From positions 453,992 through 517,991 of the forward strand of contig NW_005178652.1 of NCBI RefSeq assembly GCF_000350225.1: a DNA stretch of 64,000 nt, read 5' to 3'. Below the pieces are notes generated by a model, which was not told the origin of the DNA, searched no databases, and saw nothing but the letters and a program-made list of their open reading frames with translations. Made by a program: the position numbers and the translations under genes. The stretch comes from Chondrus crispus. Its lineage: Eukaryota > Rhodophyta > Florideophyceae > Gigartinales > Gigartinaceae. This document shows positions 55,250-64,000 of this stretch, piece by piece (position 1 is the first letter of the stretch; every line of letters starts with the position of its first letter).

Positions 55250-57607
55250 TTAGAGATGGGGAACGGGGCTGAGCCCCGGGCACAGTACGTCGACCCTGCG
55301 CCTCTCGCGACTCATGCGAGATTCCCCTCTCTGGTTTTCCTGCCGCTGCGGGATCCTTCTCACATCCGACGGCGCGGGCCCCGCGGCGGGCCCTCTGAAG
55401 GGTTGGTTTGACCTCGGCGTTGAAGCACTCGGCGTGCTCGCCGTCTGCGAATCGAACCAATTCTTGACCTTCAGGTAACTCGTCGATGGTATCCCTAACC
55501 TCTCCATCGGAGACAACGCCTCATAATTTTCCAAAACTCGGTGCATTTCCCGAAGGGAAAGAATGCACGTTGGCGCGGCGTGCCCCTTTTCGTAACAATG
55601 ATAGCACAGCAGTCCGTGCTTCTTGACGGGATATTGCCGCCTAGGTCCTCCACGGGCCGGCGGCATTCCTTGACGTTGCGGCCCTCCCATCCAGCCTGGC
55701 CGTCGAAACGTCGTACCCTTGTCTTCCATCGGAATGCGCCGCGCCGGCGTGTGGCCGCGCCCCCGAAACGTCATCACGGGATCCGTGGGCTCTGAAAACG
55801 ACTCCGTCGTGTATGTGGGCGTCGGTAAAGTTGACGACCCGCTTGCCCCGTAGTCCTCGTGTCCGTAGCCCTCCGATGGCTCAATGAACTCGCCTTCGGC
55901 TACCAACGCGCCCTCGTAGTGATTTTCGCTACTTCCGTGCGCACCGCGCTCATCTGACGCGGAAATTGACTTGGTCAAATGGACGGCGGCATGACTTTTG
56001 CGACTGGGATAAGAAGCCCTCGGCTTCTTACCCGCCCTGATCGTCGACGGCGTCTGGATCGTGATCTTCTTGTCCTTAGCGCGGCTCGCCGAGCCGTGCG
56101 CCTTCGCGTAATTAACTAGTCTCAAAAACGAAACGTCTCGATTGTCTTGTCGGTATTGAGATACCATCGGCTTGATACTCGAATCGAGTCCTTCAATAAA
56201 CGTCGTCATTTGTTCTTCCATCGAATATACGTTTCCACATCGATTGCTCGCGTCCGTCAGACGGATATAAAATTCCATCTCGTCTTCAGACGGTCTTTGC
56301 TGAACCTCTCGCAATGCGAGCGCGGCTTGACGGATCGCCTCGTCGGTTGCGAAACTCCTCAACAACCACTGTACGGCCTCCGGCCAAACGGATATCTTTC
56401 CGTGGTGGGACCCGGCCGTCTGAGACACCGAAGTGTACTGTCTCAGGGCGATGCCGCTTAGAAATTCGGGCAACAAGCGGATCGCTTGCCCCTCGTTCAT
56501 TTCTTGAGTATCAAACTCTTGAACTAATTTCGCCAAAAAATCCAACACAAGGACCCCGTCCTCACCTGTGAACGTGTTGTCCTTCTTCACTTTAGGCGGA
56601 ATATCTCTCCTGATTTTTCGCACGGCGGTCCGCCGGGAACTTGACAAATGTGTCTGCGGGTTCCGCAAGCGGTACGTTCGGTACGAAAGTAATTTCTTGA
56701 AGAGGTAGTTGGTCGGATTCAGCTCCTCCAACTCCTCCCATCGCGGCCCGCGTCGCGTGGCGACGTCCTCTGGCTCAGCGTCCTTGTCTCTCCACGAGGC
56801 GGACGAAGTGATTCCGCCCCGTCTGGAGGTAATTTTCTTGCCCTGCGAAATTCCTTTTCCTTCCTCTGAACGATGGTCGGAATCGCTGGCATGGTTCGAC
56901 GAACCGTCGTCACCATCTTCGGAAAGGCCATTCGACTCGGCCGTTGAGTCTTGGCCTTCCGGCTCGTCATTACAGTGACTCTTGCTCCGGCGTCGTAGAT
57001 TCTTCTTCGAAGTCTTCGACTTGGAACTCCGCTGCACAGCGGCCTTGTCCTTCTTCGATCGACGGTCGCCTTCTCGACCCGTGGGGAGCGGCTCTTGCCC
57101 GGCGACCTGTTCAAGGTTCTTGAGACGATGAGCGGCGCGGTCAAACCTGTCGTCGATACTACTTCTAAATTTACCTAAGAACTCCAAAGCTTGATTCGCG
57201 TCGCGCCTTGCGTTCTTGACCGATATTTTCAACGAAGCTAGGACCTCCGGCTCCAGACCGTCGGTCGCCTCACCTCGCTCCTTCTCGACGAGATCCACTC
57301 GAGCCGATAGCTCTCCTAAAACGGTGTGGAACTCGGATGCTTGCAACTCCAGTTGCTTCCGAACGAGGGCTAATTCAGCCTCGAGATTTTTCTTCATCTC
57401 TTGGCGAATTTCCTCGCCCATCTTCTCGAACCTGTAGGATTGGTTATCCTTGTCGGCTTCAATCCCCGTCGGGGATTCTTGACCTTCGGGATCGGTGGCC
57501 GTATTGGCCTGGCTTCGGGTGCGAGGACCTCGCGGGATCCTCGACGCCCTTGCCGATCCGCTCCTACTCGCCCCGGGACCGACGTCCCCGGGCGCGCTTG
57601 TCGACAT
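55250..57607 (-). CDS. gag: Gag polyprotein (copy 3, full length, 786 aa)
   Basis: The ORF is open from 57697, but the ATG at 57607 (MSTSAPGD) is preferred because copy 2 has an equivalent start and the upstream 30 residues are a hydrophobic leader without a counterpart. Order: basic/Pro-rich head (GPRTRSQAN), coiled coil at about 60-190, charged disordered segment with KR clusters, capsid-like helical region, Gly/Pro/Arg-rich spacer, and the CCHC knuckle CYHCYEKGHAAPTC near residue 680. It is the only uninterrupted full-length Gag in the window. It reads about 20 codons beyond the gag stop of copy 1 and overlaps the pol frame by about 200 nt. Confidence 0.92.
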   Translation of the reverse strand: MSTSAPGDVGPGASRSGSARASRIPRGPRTRSQANTATDPEGQESPTGIEADKDNQSYRFEKMGEEIRQEMKKNLEAELALVRKQLELQASEFHTVLGELSARVDLVEKERGEATDGLEPEVLASLKISVKNARRDANQALEFLGKFRSSIDDRFDRAAHRLKNLEQVAGQEPLPTGREGDRRSKKDKAAVQRSSKSKTSKKNLRRRSKSHCNDEPEGQDSTAESNGLSEDGDDGSSNHASDSDHRSEEGKGISQGKKITSRRGGITSSASWRDKDAEPEDVATRRGPRWEELEELNPTNYLFKKLLSYRTYRLRNPQTHLSSSRRTAVRKIRRDIPPKVKKDNTFTGEDGVLVLDFLAKLVQEFDTQEMNEGQAIRLLPEFLSGIALRQYTSVSQTAGSHHGKISVWPEAVQWLLRSFATDEAIRQAALALREVQQRPSEDEMEFYIRLTDASNRCGNVYSMEEQMTTFIEGLDSSIKPMVSQYRQDNRDVSFLRLVNYAKAHGSASRAKDKKITIQTPSTIRAGKKPRASYPSRKSHAAVHLTKSISASDERGAHGSSENHYEGALVAEGEFIEPSEGYGHEDYGASGSSTLPTPTYTTESFSEPTDPVMTFRGRGHTPARRIPMEDKGTTFRRPGWMGGPQRQGMPPARGGPRRQYPVKKHGLLCYHCYEKGHAAPTCILSLREMHRVLENYEALSPMERLGIPSTSYLKVKNWFDSQTASTPSASTPRSNQPFRGPAAGPAPSDVRRIPQRQENQRGESRMSRERRRVDVLCPGLSPVPHL

Positions 57608-57727
57608 CGCTCGTACGAGCGAACCTACACAAAAGAAAAAAGTTACAAACAAAAAATAAAAAGAGACTCCGTTACCCAGACCACTTTCGTAGTACAACTC
57701 CAGATCAAACCTGTCATAGACACAATT

Positions 57728-57744
57728 CTAGGTCGGGAGACCAC
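57728..57744 (-). other. Candidate primer binding site, copy 3
   Basis: Plus-strand CTAGGTCGGGAGACCA reads like a tRNA 3' end with CCA. It starts 4 nt inside the LTR border. Copy 2 has a related sequence at the same spot. Confidence 0.45.
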
Positions 57745-57747
57745 TTT

Positions 57748-58813
57748 TGTAGTGCAATGTGCCTGGCAGGCCGCGAACACAGTCCGACGGTCAAACAAAA
57801 AGACGAAAAACAACAACAGCAACAACCACTGCCGATGGCACGCGCTACGGAGCGTTCGAGACTCCCTTTCCCCTTGTGTAGGCTTGCGGCCCACGGTAGC
57901 TCAACTCCGACCGGGGGGGGGGGGGGGGGGGGGGGGAGGTTAAGGAAAGATGCCCGGCCCGGGAGGAAAATGGTGGTAGACTTGTGAAGACTTGAGCGCT
58001 CGACGAGTGCGGGTTGGGCTTGTCTACGAGGATGTAACCGCGGTTCGCTGGGTTGTAAGGCCAATGCTCGACGAGCGTCTTCAGCACCTTGGGTATAATT
58101 CAAGGTCTTCGACGGGGGCTTGCTCAGCACTACCCGACAGGATCGTAATTGTGTAGCAGCGCTACTACCGACGTGTTGCCCGATGGCTAAAAACACCCTC
58201 ACCAGCGCGATCGCAATTGCGGTAGGTGGTACCAACTCTGTCTTGTACAGCAAGACCTTCGACGGAGGCGTCGTTGCAACAGCCTTCCGACAGAACTTGA
58301 AACAGTAGCAGCGCTACACAACGTGTTCCCCGATGGCTAAAACACCTACACCGGATCGGTCGCAACCAACTCCAGTGGAACCGACACAATTAAGGGAAAA
58401 TAGAGATAGAAGTAGAAGATGATAGGGAAATAAAAGAAAAAGAAAAGGGAACCCCCGAGCGCAAAGGATAACGTAATCTGTGGTAAAAGGGAGCGTCTTG
58501 GGAAAGACGGACTTCGACCAAGGCGATATTCAACTCTGGCAACTCGGGTTACCTTTACTAACTCGGTCGTCAGAGGGCTAAGGTACATATCGCCCCGCCG
58601 GAGCCAGTACAGTAGCTCGCGGCGCAAGATCCTAGATCTAATCTAGTGTCAGCAAAATTAATGCCAACTAATTAACTAAATAAAATTAAATAATTAAAAA
58701 TTAAAACTGTGCAATTATTCACACGTGTGTCCCCTAACCCGGACTACTTTTCATATCCAATATTTTCCTTTCTTTTCACCCCACCCCCCTTTCCAGGTGC
58801 GTATTGCACTGCA
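57748..58813 (-). repeat. 5' LTR of copy 3 (1066 bp)
   Basis: On the minus strand it begins TGCAGTGCAAT (one change from TGTAGTGCAAT) and ends ATTGCACTACA. Two internal units carry GTAGCGCTGCTAC (complements at 58153-58165 and 58305-58317), 152 bp apart. A run of 24 G on the plus strand (57913-57936) explains most of the length difference from the 3' LTR. Confidence 0.9.
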
Positions 58814-58818
58814 GGCGT

Positions 58819-59418
58819 GTATCCTTTTGCCAGTTGAAATGCGCTTTTCTTCATCGACCCAGAAAACAGGTTTGACAAGAAGACTGCTCTGGCGAGAATT
58901 GTCTCTGCGTCTGCGTTTGTATGGTCGCTGTCAACTTTTTTGATGATAGCCTTGACCGTGGCATTTTTTCTTTCAACTGCGCCGAGTTTGTTATGGCGTC
59001 GCGCGGGTCGGGGTTTGTAGGTAATGTTGTGCTGCTTCAGGAAGGAGCGGCAGTCCTTCTTGTCGTATGCGTCATCTCTTGAGAGTGCTCCCGGGGCGTC
59101 ATGAATGCAAATCCGATCTCGCTCGATGCATCTTGTCATAGTTGGGGCTCTTTCATTTGCCACTATGCGCATCTCTGACCAGTCTGTTCCTCGATCTGTC
59201 ATACTGATGATCTCGCATCGTACGCCTCGAATGTCGCATTGCATGTAATCGACTTGGATTTCGTGATTGAAAGCCGCGTTGACGTGAGTCAACGATATCT
59301 TTCTCATGTTCCCAGGTCTTCGGTTTTTTGCGCAGACCTCGCATTCATCGCTTACCGTGTCGATTGCTTGAGATGGGTCATCGTCGAGGATATCAGATGT
59401 CTTGCAGATGTACTTCAA
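58819..59418 (-). pseudogene. pol: Copia C integrase, cut by copy 3
   Basis: It begins with a zinc-binding end (CEVCAKNRRPG). The catalytic core follows: QVDYMQCDI (first Asp), a weak second-Asp region (ICIHDAPGALSRDDAYDKKD), and KLGAVERKNATVKAI (Glu). Then come ILARAVFLSNL and AFQLAKGYTP, where the frame enters the LTR of copy 3. The sequence style matches the copia clade that also has the DIKGAYLQ RT found at 33591-34028, so the two are parts of one element. Confidence 0.82.
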
Positions 59419-59506
59419 TTCGCTAGCCGGTGCGTGTGTGTGAAGCGGTAGAGCTTCTTCGAGAAGGCCAGTGGCGTTCGTATTCCTTGCATGCTGATTT
59501 TTGCCA

Positions 59507-60240
59507 TTAGTGTAGTGACGGATGAGTGCTCATGTGGTACGACCTCGATTCGCAGCTGCTTCGTTCAGCTTTGGGAGCTCTCTTGTTTGATGTATGTGAA
59601 TACTGAGAGGTCCCTTGCGTCCGTGGGTCGCCGGATTCGGATACATCGCGGCGATGTGCTGATGATGACGTCCACAAACTGCATGGCGTCAAGACCTGTG
59701 ATGAGTGGCGATTCCCCACGTACAAGGTCAAACGTCAGGGCTACTGGATTGCAGTGGCTGTCCATGAACGTCAGTGTCAACGAGGCGATAATGGATTTTG
59801 CATCATGACAGTCTTGTCCCTAGCCGTGGTCATAATATTCCCCCGGTGGATCTAAGACTAGCTGAATGTCGAGGAGGCCGCACAGGGTACCGGGGTTGAT
59901 GACATCTCCTGTAGATGATGGGGCTCCTTCATCGATGTTGGGGTTGGGATCAGTCCGTAGCATAACGGACCCCTCTACTGAAAACACGATTTCTTACGAT
60001 CGTTAGAAATACCCTGCTTATTCTTTGGGCTGGCTTCCTTACCCGCCTTCTCCAACCATTCCTTATGCATGAGGTGCTGTTCGCACTGGAAGTCGCTTTT
60101 CCAGTGGCGGAACGTTTGCAAGCCATGCACATGCTATCCTTTTTCGAACCGGTGCCCAGGGTGTTATACGTTTTTGACTTCTTCGCCTGCAGTTGACGGT
60201 TCTGGCCCTTATAGGCTTTACGTTTTGCCATCATGCCCCC
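59507..60240 (-). pseudogene. Copia C Gag end and protease remnants
   Basis: At 60234-59950 a CMACKR motif followed, after a frame change, by GHWKSDFQC suggests a CCHC knuckle with a frameshift inside it. At 59780-59565 a piece (PVALTFDLVRGESPLITGLDAMQF) resembles the body of a retroelement protease. Both lie in the expected order before the integrase. The active-site Asp of the protease was not seen clearly. Confidence 0.55.
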
Positions 60241-61916
60241 CTCTTTGTTGAATCGCCACTGTCATGCATCACTTGGTCCTTTGAGTCTGTTACATCTTCA
60301 CCTGCCTTAATATCACAGAGACCATCGACTGTGTCGTCGAGTGTAATAGCATAAGCGGAAGAGCTGTTCGTTTGGGGTGAGGGTGAAGACTTGAGCATTT
60401 CAGACGCCGTGCGTCTCGCAGAGTTAGCTAGGCTCCGTGCTTGGAAAAGGAATTTCTGCAGCGACTGATTGTGAACTGTCGGACAGACGGCTGCTTCCTA
60501 CGCCAAGAGCGCGGCTATCGGTGCTGAGCTCTCTTCGAACAGGCGCGCGAAGATGCTCGTCGGAACGACAGATGTTGGCTCCGGGGCTTGCTCTGCTCTG
60601 TTGCTTGATTTGGCAACGAGCTGTGTGGGATAACTCCTCTCCGCCCTGGGTTGGGTGAGAGGCGGAGGCTATAGCGACGGAGCACGCGGCGCGGACGCGA
60701 CGCGCTAATTGAACCGATCGGATGAGCTCGCGAAAAGGGAGTGGCTCACTGGCCGGTTACGCGCAGTCTCCCCCTGGTGCGTGAACGGGAGCGACCGGTA
60801 ATGGGTTAGAAGCCAGCGCGCGCGATAAACAACCGAAACGGACGTATGTAGGCCCGAAAGGGACGGGGGCGAGCTTGCCCCAGTTTACTGGTGGGGACGG
60901 GTGCCAGGTCTTAACCCCTCGGAGGGACGCCTCGGACACCTGTCCCAGTACAGTAGTACAGTACCTGCCGCATAGTGCGTGCCGGGTACTGTACACAAGT
61001 AAAAAGCTAGCTCCATAATTACTACTACCGCACGGACGCTGCTACTACACGTGTGCACTTCTGTACAAGTGTGTTGCTTACAGACTACCGCACGGACGGC
61101 ACGTGCGCTAAAGCGCACACGTAACACGCGTAGACTACCGCACGGACGACACGTGTTCTACTGTACACGTGCGCCACGCCACGACCGGTCTGTCGGTCGG
61201 TAAAAGTGATGTGTGCGTCTGATCTCGTGACACAGGTCTCGAGTTTGCTCCTAGAGCGTGCACAATGAAAACGTAGCAAGCTCCCCACACCGGTAGGAAG
61301 CCACAATAGAGTTGAAAACAACACAACTTTACTGTAGATGAATCATTCGTTAACGTCCTACCGCTTCCTCCGCGTACTCCTCTCCCATCGGTCATTTACC
61401 ACTAAATACGCTACTGTACTTCGGCTTCCTCCACTGTCGGATTGTGTAGAAGCCTCGACCTTTCGTCCGCGTACGTGGTTCTGTCAGTCTTTGAGGGAAT
61501 GCAATTACCTCAAAGTGCAGGGGACACCAGATCTTAAAGTCATACTGTCTCAGCAATCAACACAACAATAGATCATGGATCTTGACATGGATTCTTGACA
61601 CGGTCGGTGCACGCGCGCGCTCCCTACATGTGGGCACACCCGCCCGCCCACGTGTGCATTGTGCACGGCCCCACGGTTAATAACCTCCCCGCGCGCGCGT
61701 CAGTCGTTATACTACAAGCTGCGTTACAATGTTGTTAAACGTTGAGGATGGTAGCTTAGCATTCTGAAGGAGTAGGGTTGCGAAGTTATGACTCTCACTC
61801 GTGCTTTGCGTCGGGTTGCAAATGTTGAGATGGCGTTTCTCCGGTCCTTGGAATTTCGTTGCGAATAGGTGCAGTTTCTCAGCCTTTCTCATGTGCATTG
61901 GTAGATTCCCTCAGAA
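60241..61916. other. Interval without recognisable gene, with short repeats
   Basis: It may contain the 5' end of copia C. ACTACCGCACGGACG occurs three times (61024, 61084, 61134), each near an ACGTG-type box. A G/C-rich stretch occupies 61600-61700. No gene or RNA recognised. Confidence 0.5.
61024..61160. repeat. Three copies of a 15-bp motif with flanking CACGTG-like boxes
   Basis: ACTACCGCACGGACG starts at 61024, 61084 and 61134. The copies are followed within a few bases by CACGTGT, CACGTGC and CACGTGT. Confidence 0.85.
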
Positions 61917-62434
61917 GCCCTAACGAGTCTTCGAATTCCGTCTGTACGGGTTTCCTTGGCTAAGATGTGCATGATTTCTTCACCAAAGTTGAATTGGACC
62001 TTTGCTGTTTGAGCGGCGTCCTTCTCATCATCGTCGTCGTTGAAGCTGAGCCGGACGGGTTAGAATTGAGTGGCGTTGTTGAAAAGTTTGTGCTGGTTCT
62101 ATTCGAGAGAGTAATACAGCCTGAGCCCGAGGGCATTTAGCAATCCCTTCGCTTTGCTGTCACCTGCTTTGGCGAAACGCTTCACGATAACAGCCAACGT
62201 CTTGACATCAATTCTCCATTGGTACTTTTCCGTTTCCGTATTCAATTTTGGAGGTGATAGGACAGGCCCAAATAAGTTGGATGCGCCTGGGCCCATAACT
62301 TTCAGGCCGTCAGATATGATCTGCTCTTGGTGCAATGTGTCCTTTTGAGGGTTGTAAAGGATATATACGTGTGCAATATGGCTCCGCAGGTGGTGAGAGG
62401 AAAGTGGGCGCAAGGCAAGAAGGTCAATCAGCAC
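61917..62434 (-). pseudogene. Unknown protein-like frame with two in-frame stops
   Basis: The frame from ATG 62434 reads 111 codons of protein-like sequence (VYILYNPQKDTLHQEQI, then YQWRIDVKTLAVIVKRFAKAG) to a TAG at 62099-62101. The same frame continues after a further TAA with another protein-like stretch (FNDDDDEK ... VQFNFGEEIMHILAKETRT) and ends near 61917. The content suggests one protein of about 170 residues broken by two stops. Family not recognised; the evidence is composition only. Confidence 0.4.
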
Positions 62435-63250
62435 AAGATGCTGATGTATCGCCTACCTCTTTTCTTCCCTCAATCTGCTAGACTGCTATACTTAAATTGG
62501 CGCTCGCCTATGTTCGCATCGCTTGAAAATCGCTGCTCTCGCCTTGCCCTCGTCGCGCGCCCTTTCACATAGACGTTTGCTCGCTATATAAGCTCTGCCC
62601 AATTGCTCTCCCGTTGTCATTCTTTGCCACCAGTTGCCGACACCGCTCCTCGATTCCCTTGCTCCTGAAATGCATCTTTCCCCGCTGTGCTGTGGAGTCC
62701 CTTCACCTTCTCGCTGCGATTGTCGCAGGCTAGTAAAATTTGCTGACATGGCTTCGAATTGCTTGTTGGTCGCGTTCGTTCGCGACAGTCGACATTGGAT
62801 CCGTTGTTAACAATTCATGTTTGCTTTACGATCCAATTCCGTAATACAGTTTCAGAACAGTAGATGCCCTACAGATCCAGTGAATGTTGAGGTTACTACA
62901 GTGGCGGCATTCCGGTTACTCATACTGTACACTGTTGTAGTCACCCCCCTGACGCTGTGGAAATAGTCAAAACGCCCTTCTCATCAGGCATCGTCCTCAA
63001 ACGTCACCCATTTAGATACCAATTATCACCCCCCTGCCTGCGAAATTTTTATGATGTCATCCCGTGATCTTCCAAAAACATTGGTGTCATCCCCCTTTCC
63101 TAAACAAAGCTTCCTTGGCACCACCTAGATTGGATAGATTTGCAAGGTGTCGCCCGCCTAACCTCGTCACTTGTAATATTTAAATTGAAAAGGCCCGCGC
63201 GCAAAATTAGCCCAGGGCCCTCCTCATATGATGCCATTTGTCACGTCGAC
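62435..63250. other. Interval with no recognised feature
   Basis: No convincing ORF, RNA or repeat. A minus ORF at 62492-62749 has no motif and is probably chance. Confidence 0.4.
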
Positions 63251-63285
63251 ACTAGCATAAAGGCGCGACTAGGGCCTTCCCTGGC

Positions 63286-63350
63286 AGGTTTGCTTTGCGA
63301 GCAATCCCTAAGACGCCATAATTCAATGGGAGGTTTGCTTTGCGAGCAAT
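63286..63350. repeat. Exact 20-bp direct repeat
   Basis: AGGTTTGCTTTGCGAGCAAT occurs at 63286-63305 and again at 63331-63350, with GGC or GGG before and a C-rich base pair after. Confidence 0.9.
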
Positions 63351-63589
63351 GCCAAGGCGGCCATGGAGGCAATGTTGAATGAAAGAGTTCCTGGGGGCAG
63401 CATGAATGTGTTTTATGTGCAAATGAGGGAGGTTTTCGAGGTTGCAAAGGGATGGATTTACGTCGGGCAGGTTGTTGACGTCAAAAAAACAGGAAGGCGA
63501 GAGTAGGATAGGATAAGTTGGGTTTGAATTTTGCGTGGTGGTTGACCACGACGCAACAGACGGATGACGTTGGGGTTTGGACGGTGAGC

Positions 63590-63930
63590 GAAAGTGGGAA
63601 GATGAGAGTGCAGAGAGGTTGACGAGTGAGAGGAAGGGGGGAATTGTTGTTTTTGTTCTCCGTTTGGTCGGTAACAGAGAGGGACGAAAGAGGGAGAAAT
63701 GGCGGGGTGCGGAGAAGAGAAGAGGGGCGCGATGGGGGATGATTGAGAGGGCCGGCAAGATGCGGGCAAGAGGCGGGGCAAGAGGCGGGCAAGAGGAGCG
63801 GAAGGCTGGAGACAGAGGGCCCGGGGCTGGAAGGCGCGGGTAGGACCGGGAGTATAAAGGAAGGAAGCGGGGCGAGGAGGAAGAGGGGGAAGAGGGGGAA
63901 GAGGAGGAAGGGGGGACATGACGTGGATTG
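63590..63930 (+). repeat. Purine-rich low-complexity tract
   Basis: G/A-rich on the plus strand, with short tandem units such as GGGCAAGAGGC and GGGGGAAGA. The long Pro/Ser-rich ORFs on its complement are products of this composition. Confidence 0.8.
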
Positions 63931-64000
63931 GTGAAGAGTCGGGGTGGATTCTCCACAACGGCCGTTACTGTAATACTGTCTACTGTACACTACAGTAGTA

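Larger units (their letters stand above)
34875..58813 (-). mobile_element. Ty3/gypsy chromodomain retrotransposon, copy 3 (both LTRs, with internal insertion)
   Basis: Read on the minus strand: 5' LTR, PBS candidate, Gag, Pol, conserved block, 3' region (holding the 38.57-47.80 kb insertion), antisense gene, polypurine tract, 3' LTR. The bases just outside the LTRs are GGTGT (34870-34874) and GGCGT (58814-58818), a 5-bp target duplication with one change. The flanks are two halves of the same copia element, which confirms the boundaries. The LTRs are alike apart from a few percent of differences by eye. Pol has stops, frameshifts and a lost integrase Glu. Confidence 0.9.

Noticed and set aside
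63252-63990. Three overlapping Pro/Ser-rich minus-strand ORFs
   Set aside because: They are the complement of a purine-rich low-complexity tract and have no motif.

Overview
The window is nuclear DNA from a eukaryote and is almost entirely transposable elements nested inside one another. No host gene can be named with confidence. I cannot identify the lineage from sequence alone. The mixture of a chromodomain Ty3/gypsy family, copia elements with a 'DIKGAYLQ'-type reverse transcriptase, and a non-LTR element with a C-terminal nuclease-like domain, together with long intron-free ORFs, would fit an alga such as a red alga. That is a guess.

Three copies of one Ty3/gypsy family dominate. Copy 1 (1-12231, +) enters from the left edge and ends in a 3' LTR at 11180-12231. 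Copy 2 (25435 to about 33.58 kb, +) has a 5' LTR but lost its 3' end. Copy 3 (34875-58813, -) has both LTRs. The family encodes Gag with a CCHC knuckle, then protease, RT, RNase H, integrase and a chromodomain. Gag and Pol overlap in a -1 frame. In copy 2 a textbook slippery heptamer sits directly before the gag stop, and all copies have a potential hairpin 12 nt further on. Every copy carries stops or frameshifts in pol, so none is autonomous as read. The unusual trait is a third gene of about 560-580 codons on the opposite strand, between pol and the 3' LTR. It is present in both copies that retain this region, and its protein is well conserved. I do not recognise its family.

Copy 3 is itself interrupted. 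An exact 16-bp inverted repeat at 38570-38585 and 47788-47803 brackets about 9.2 kb that copy 1 lacks. This segment holds four long intact ORFs of unknown family (39965-41371 -, 43484-44977 +, 45071-46417 -, 46451-47320 -). It also holds a 50-bp perfect palindrome, a six-copy array of about 65-bp palindrome-containing repeats, and two short tandem duplications. I read it as an undescribed TIR-bounded mobile unit, but no transposase or integrase could be recognised.

The copies landed in older elements. Copy 1 sits in a copia integrase gene (copia A, 12232-14543, -). Copy 3 splits a copia element of another clade (copia C): its integrase is at 58819-59418 and its RT at 33591-34028, with near-identical 5-bp target duplications flanking copy 3. 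A decayed copia element (copia B, 16.6-20.9 kb, -) and a decayed non-LTR element (21.2-23.7 kb, -) fill the space between copies 1 and 2. The right end (60.2-64 kb) holds short repeats, a purine-rich tract and one pseudogene-like reading frame.
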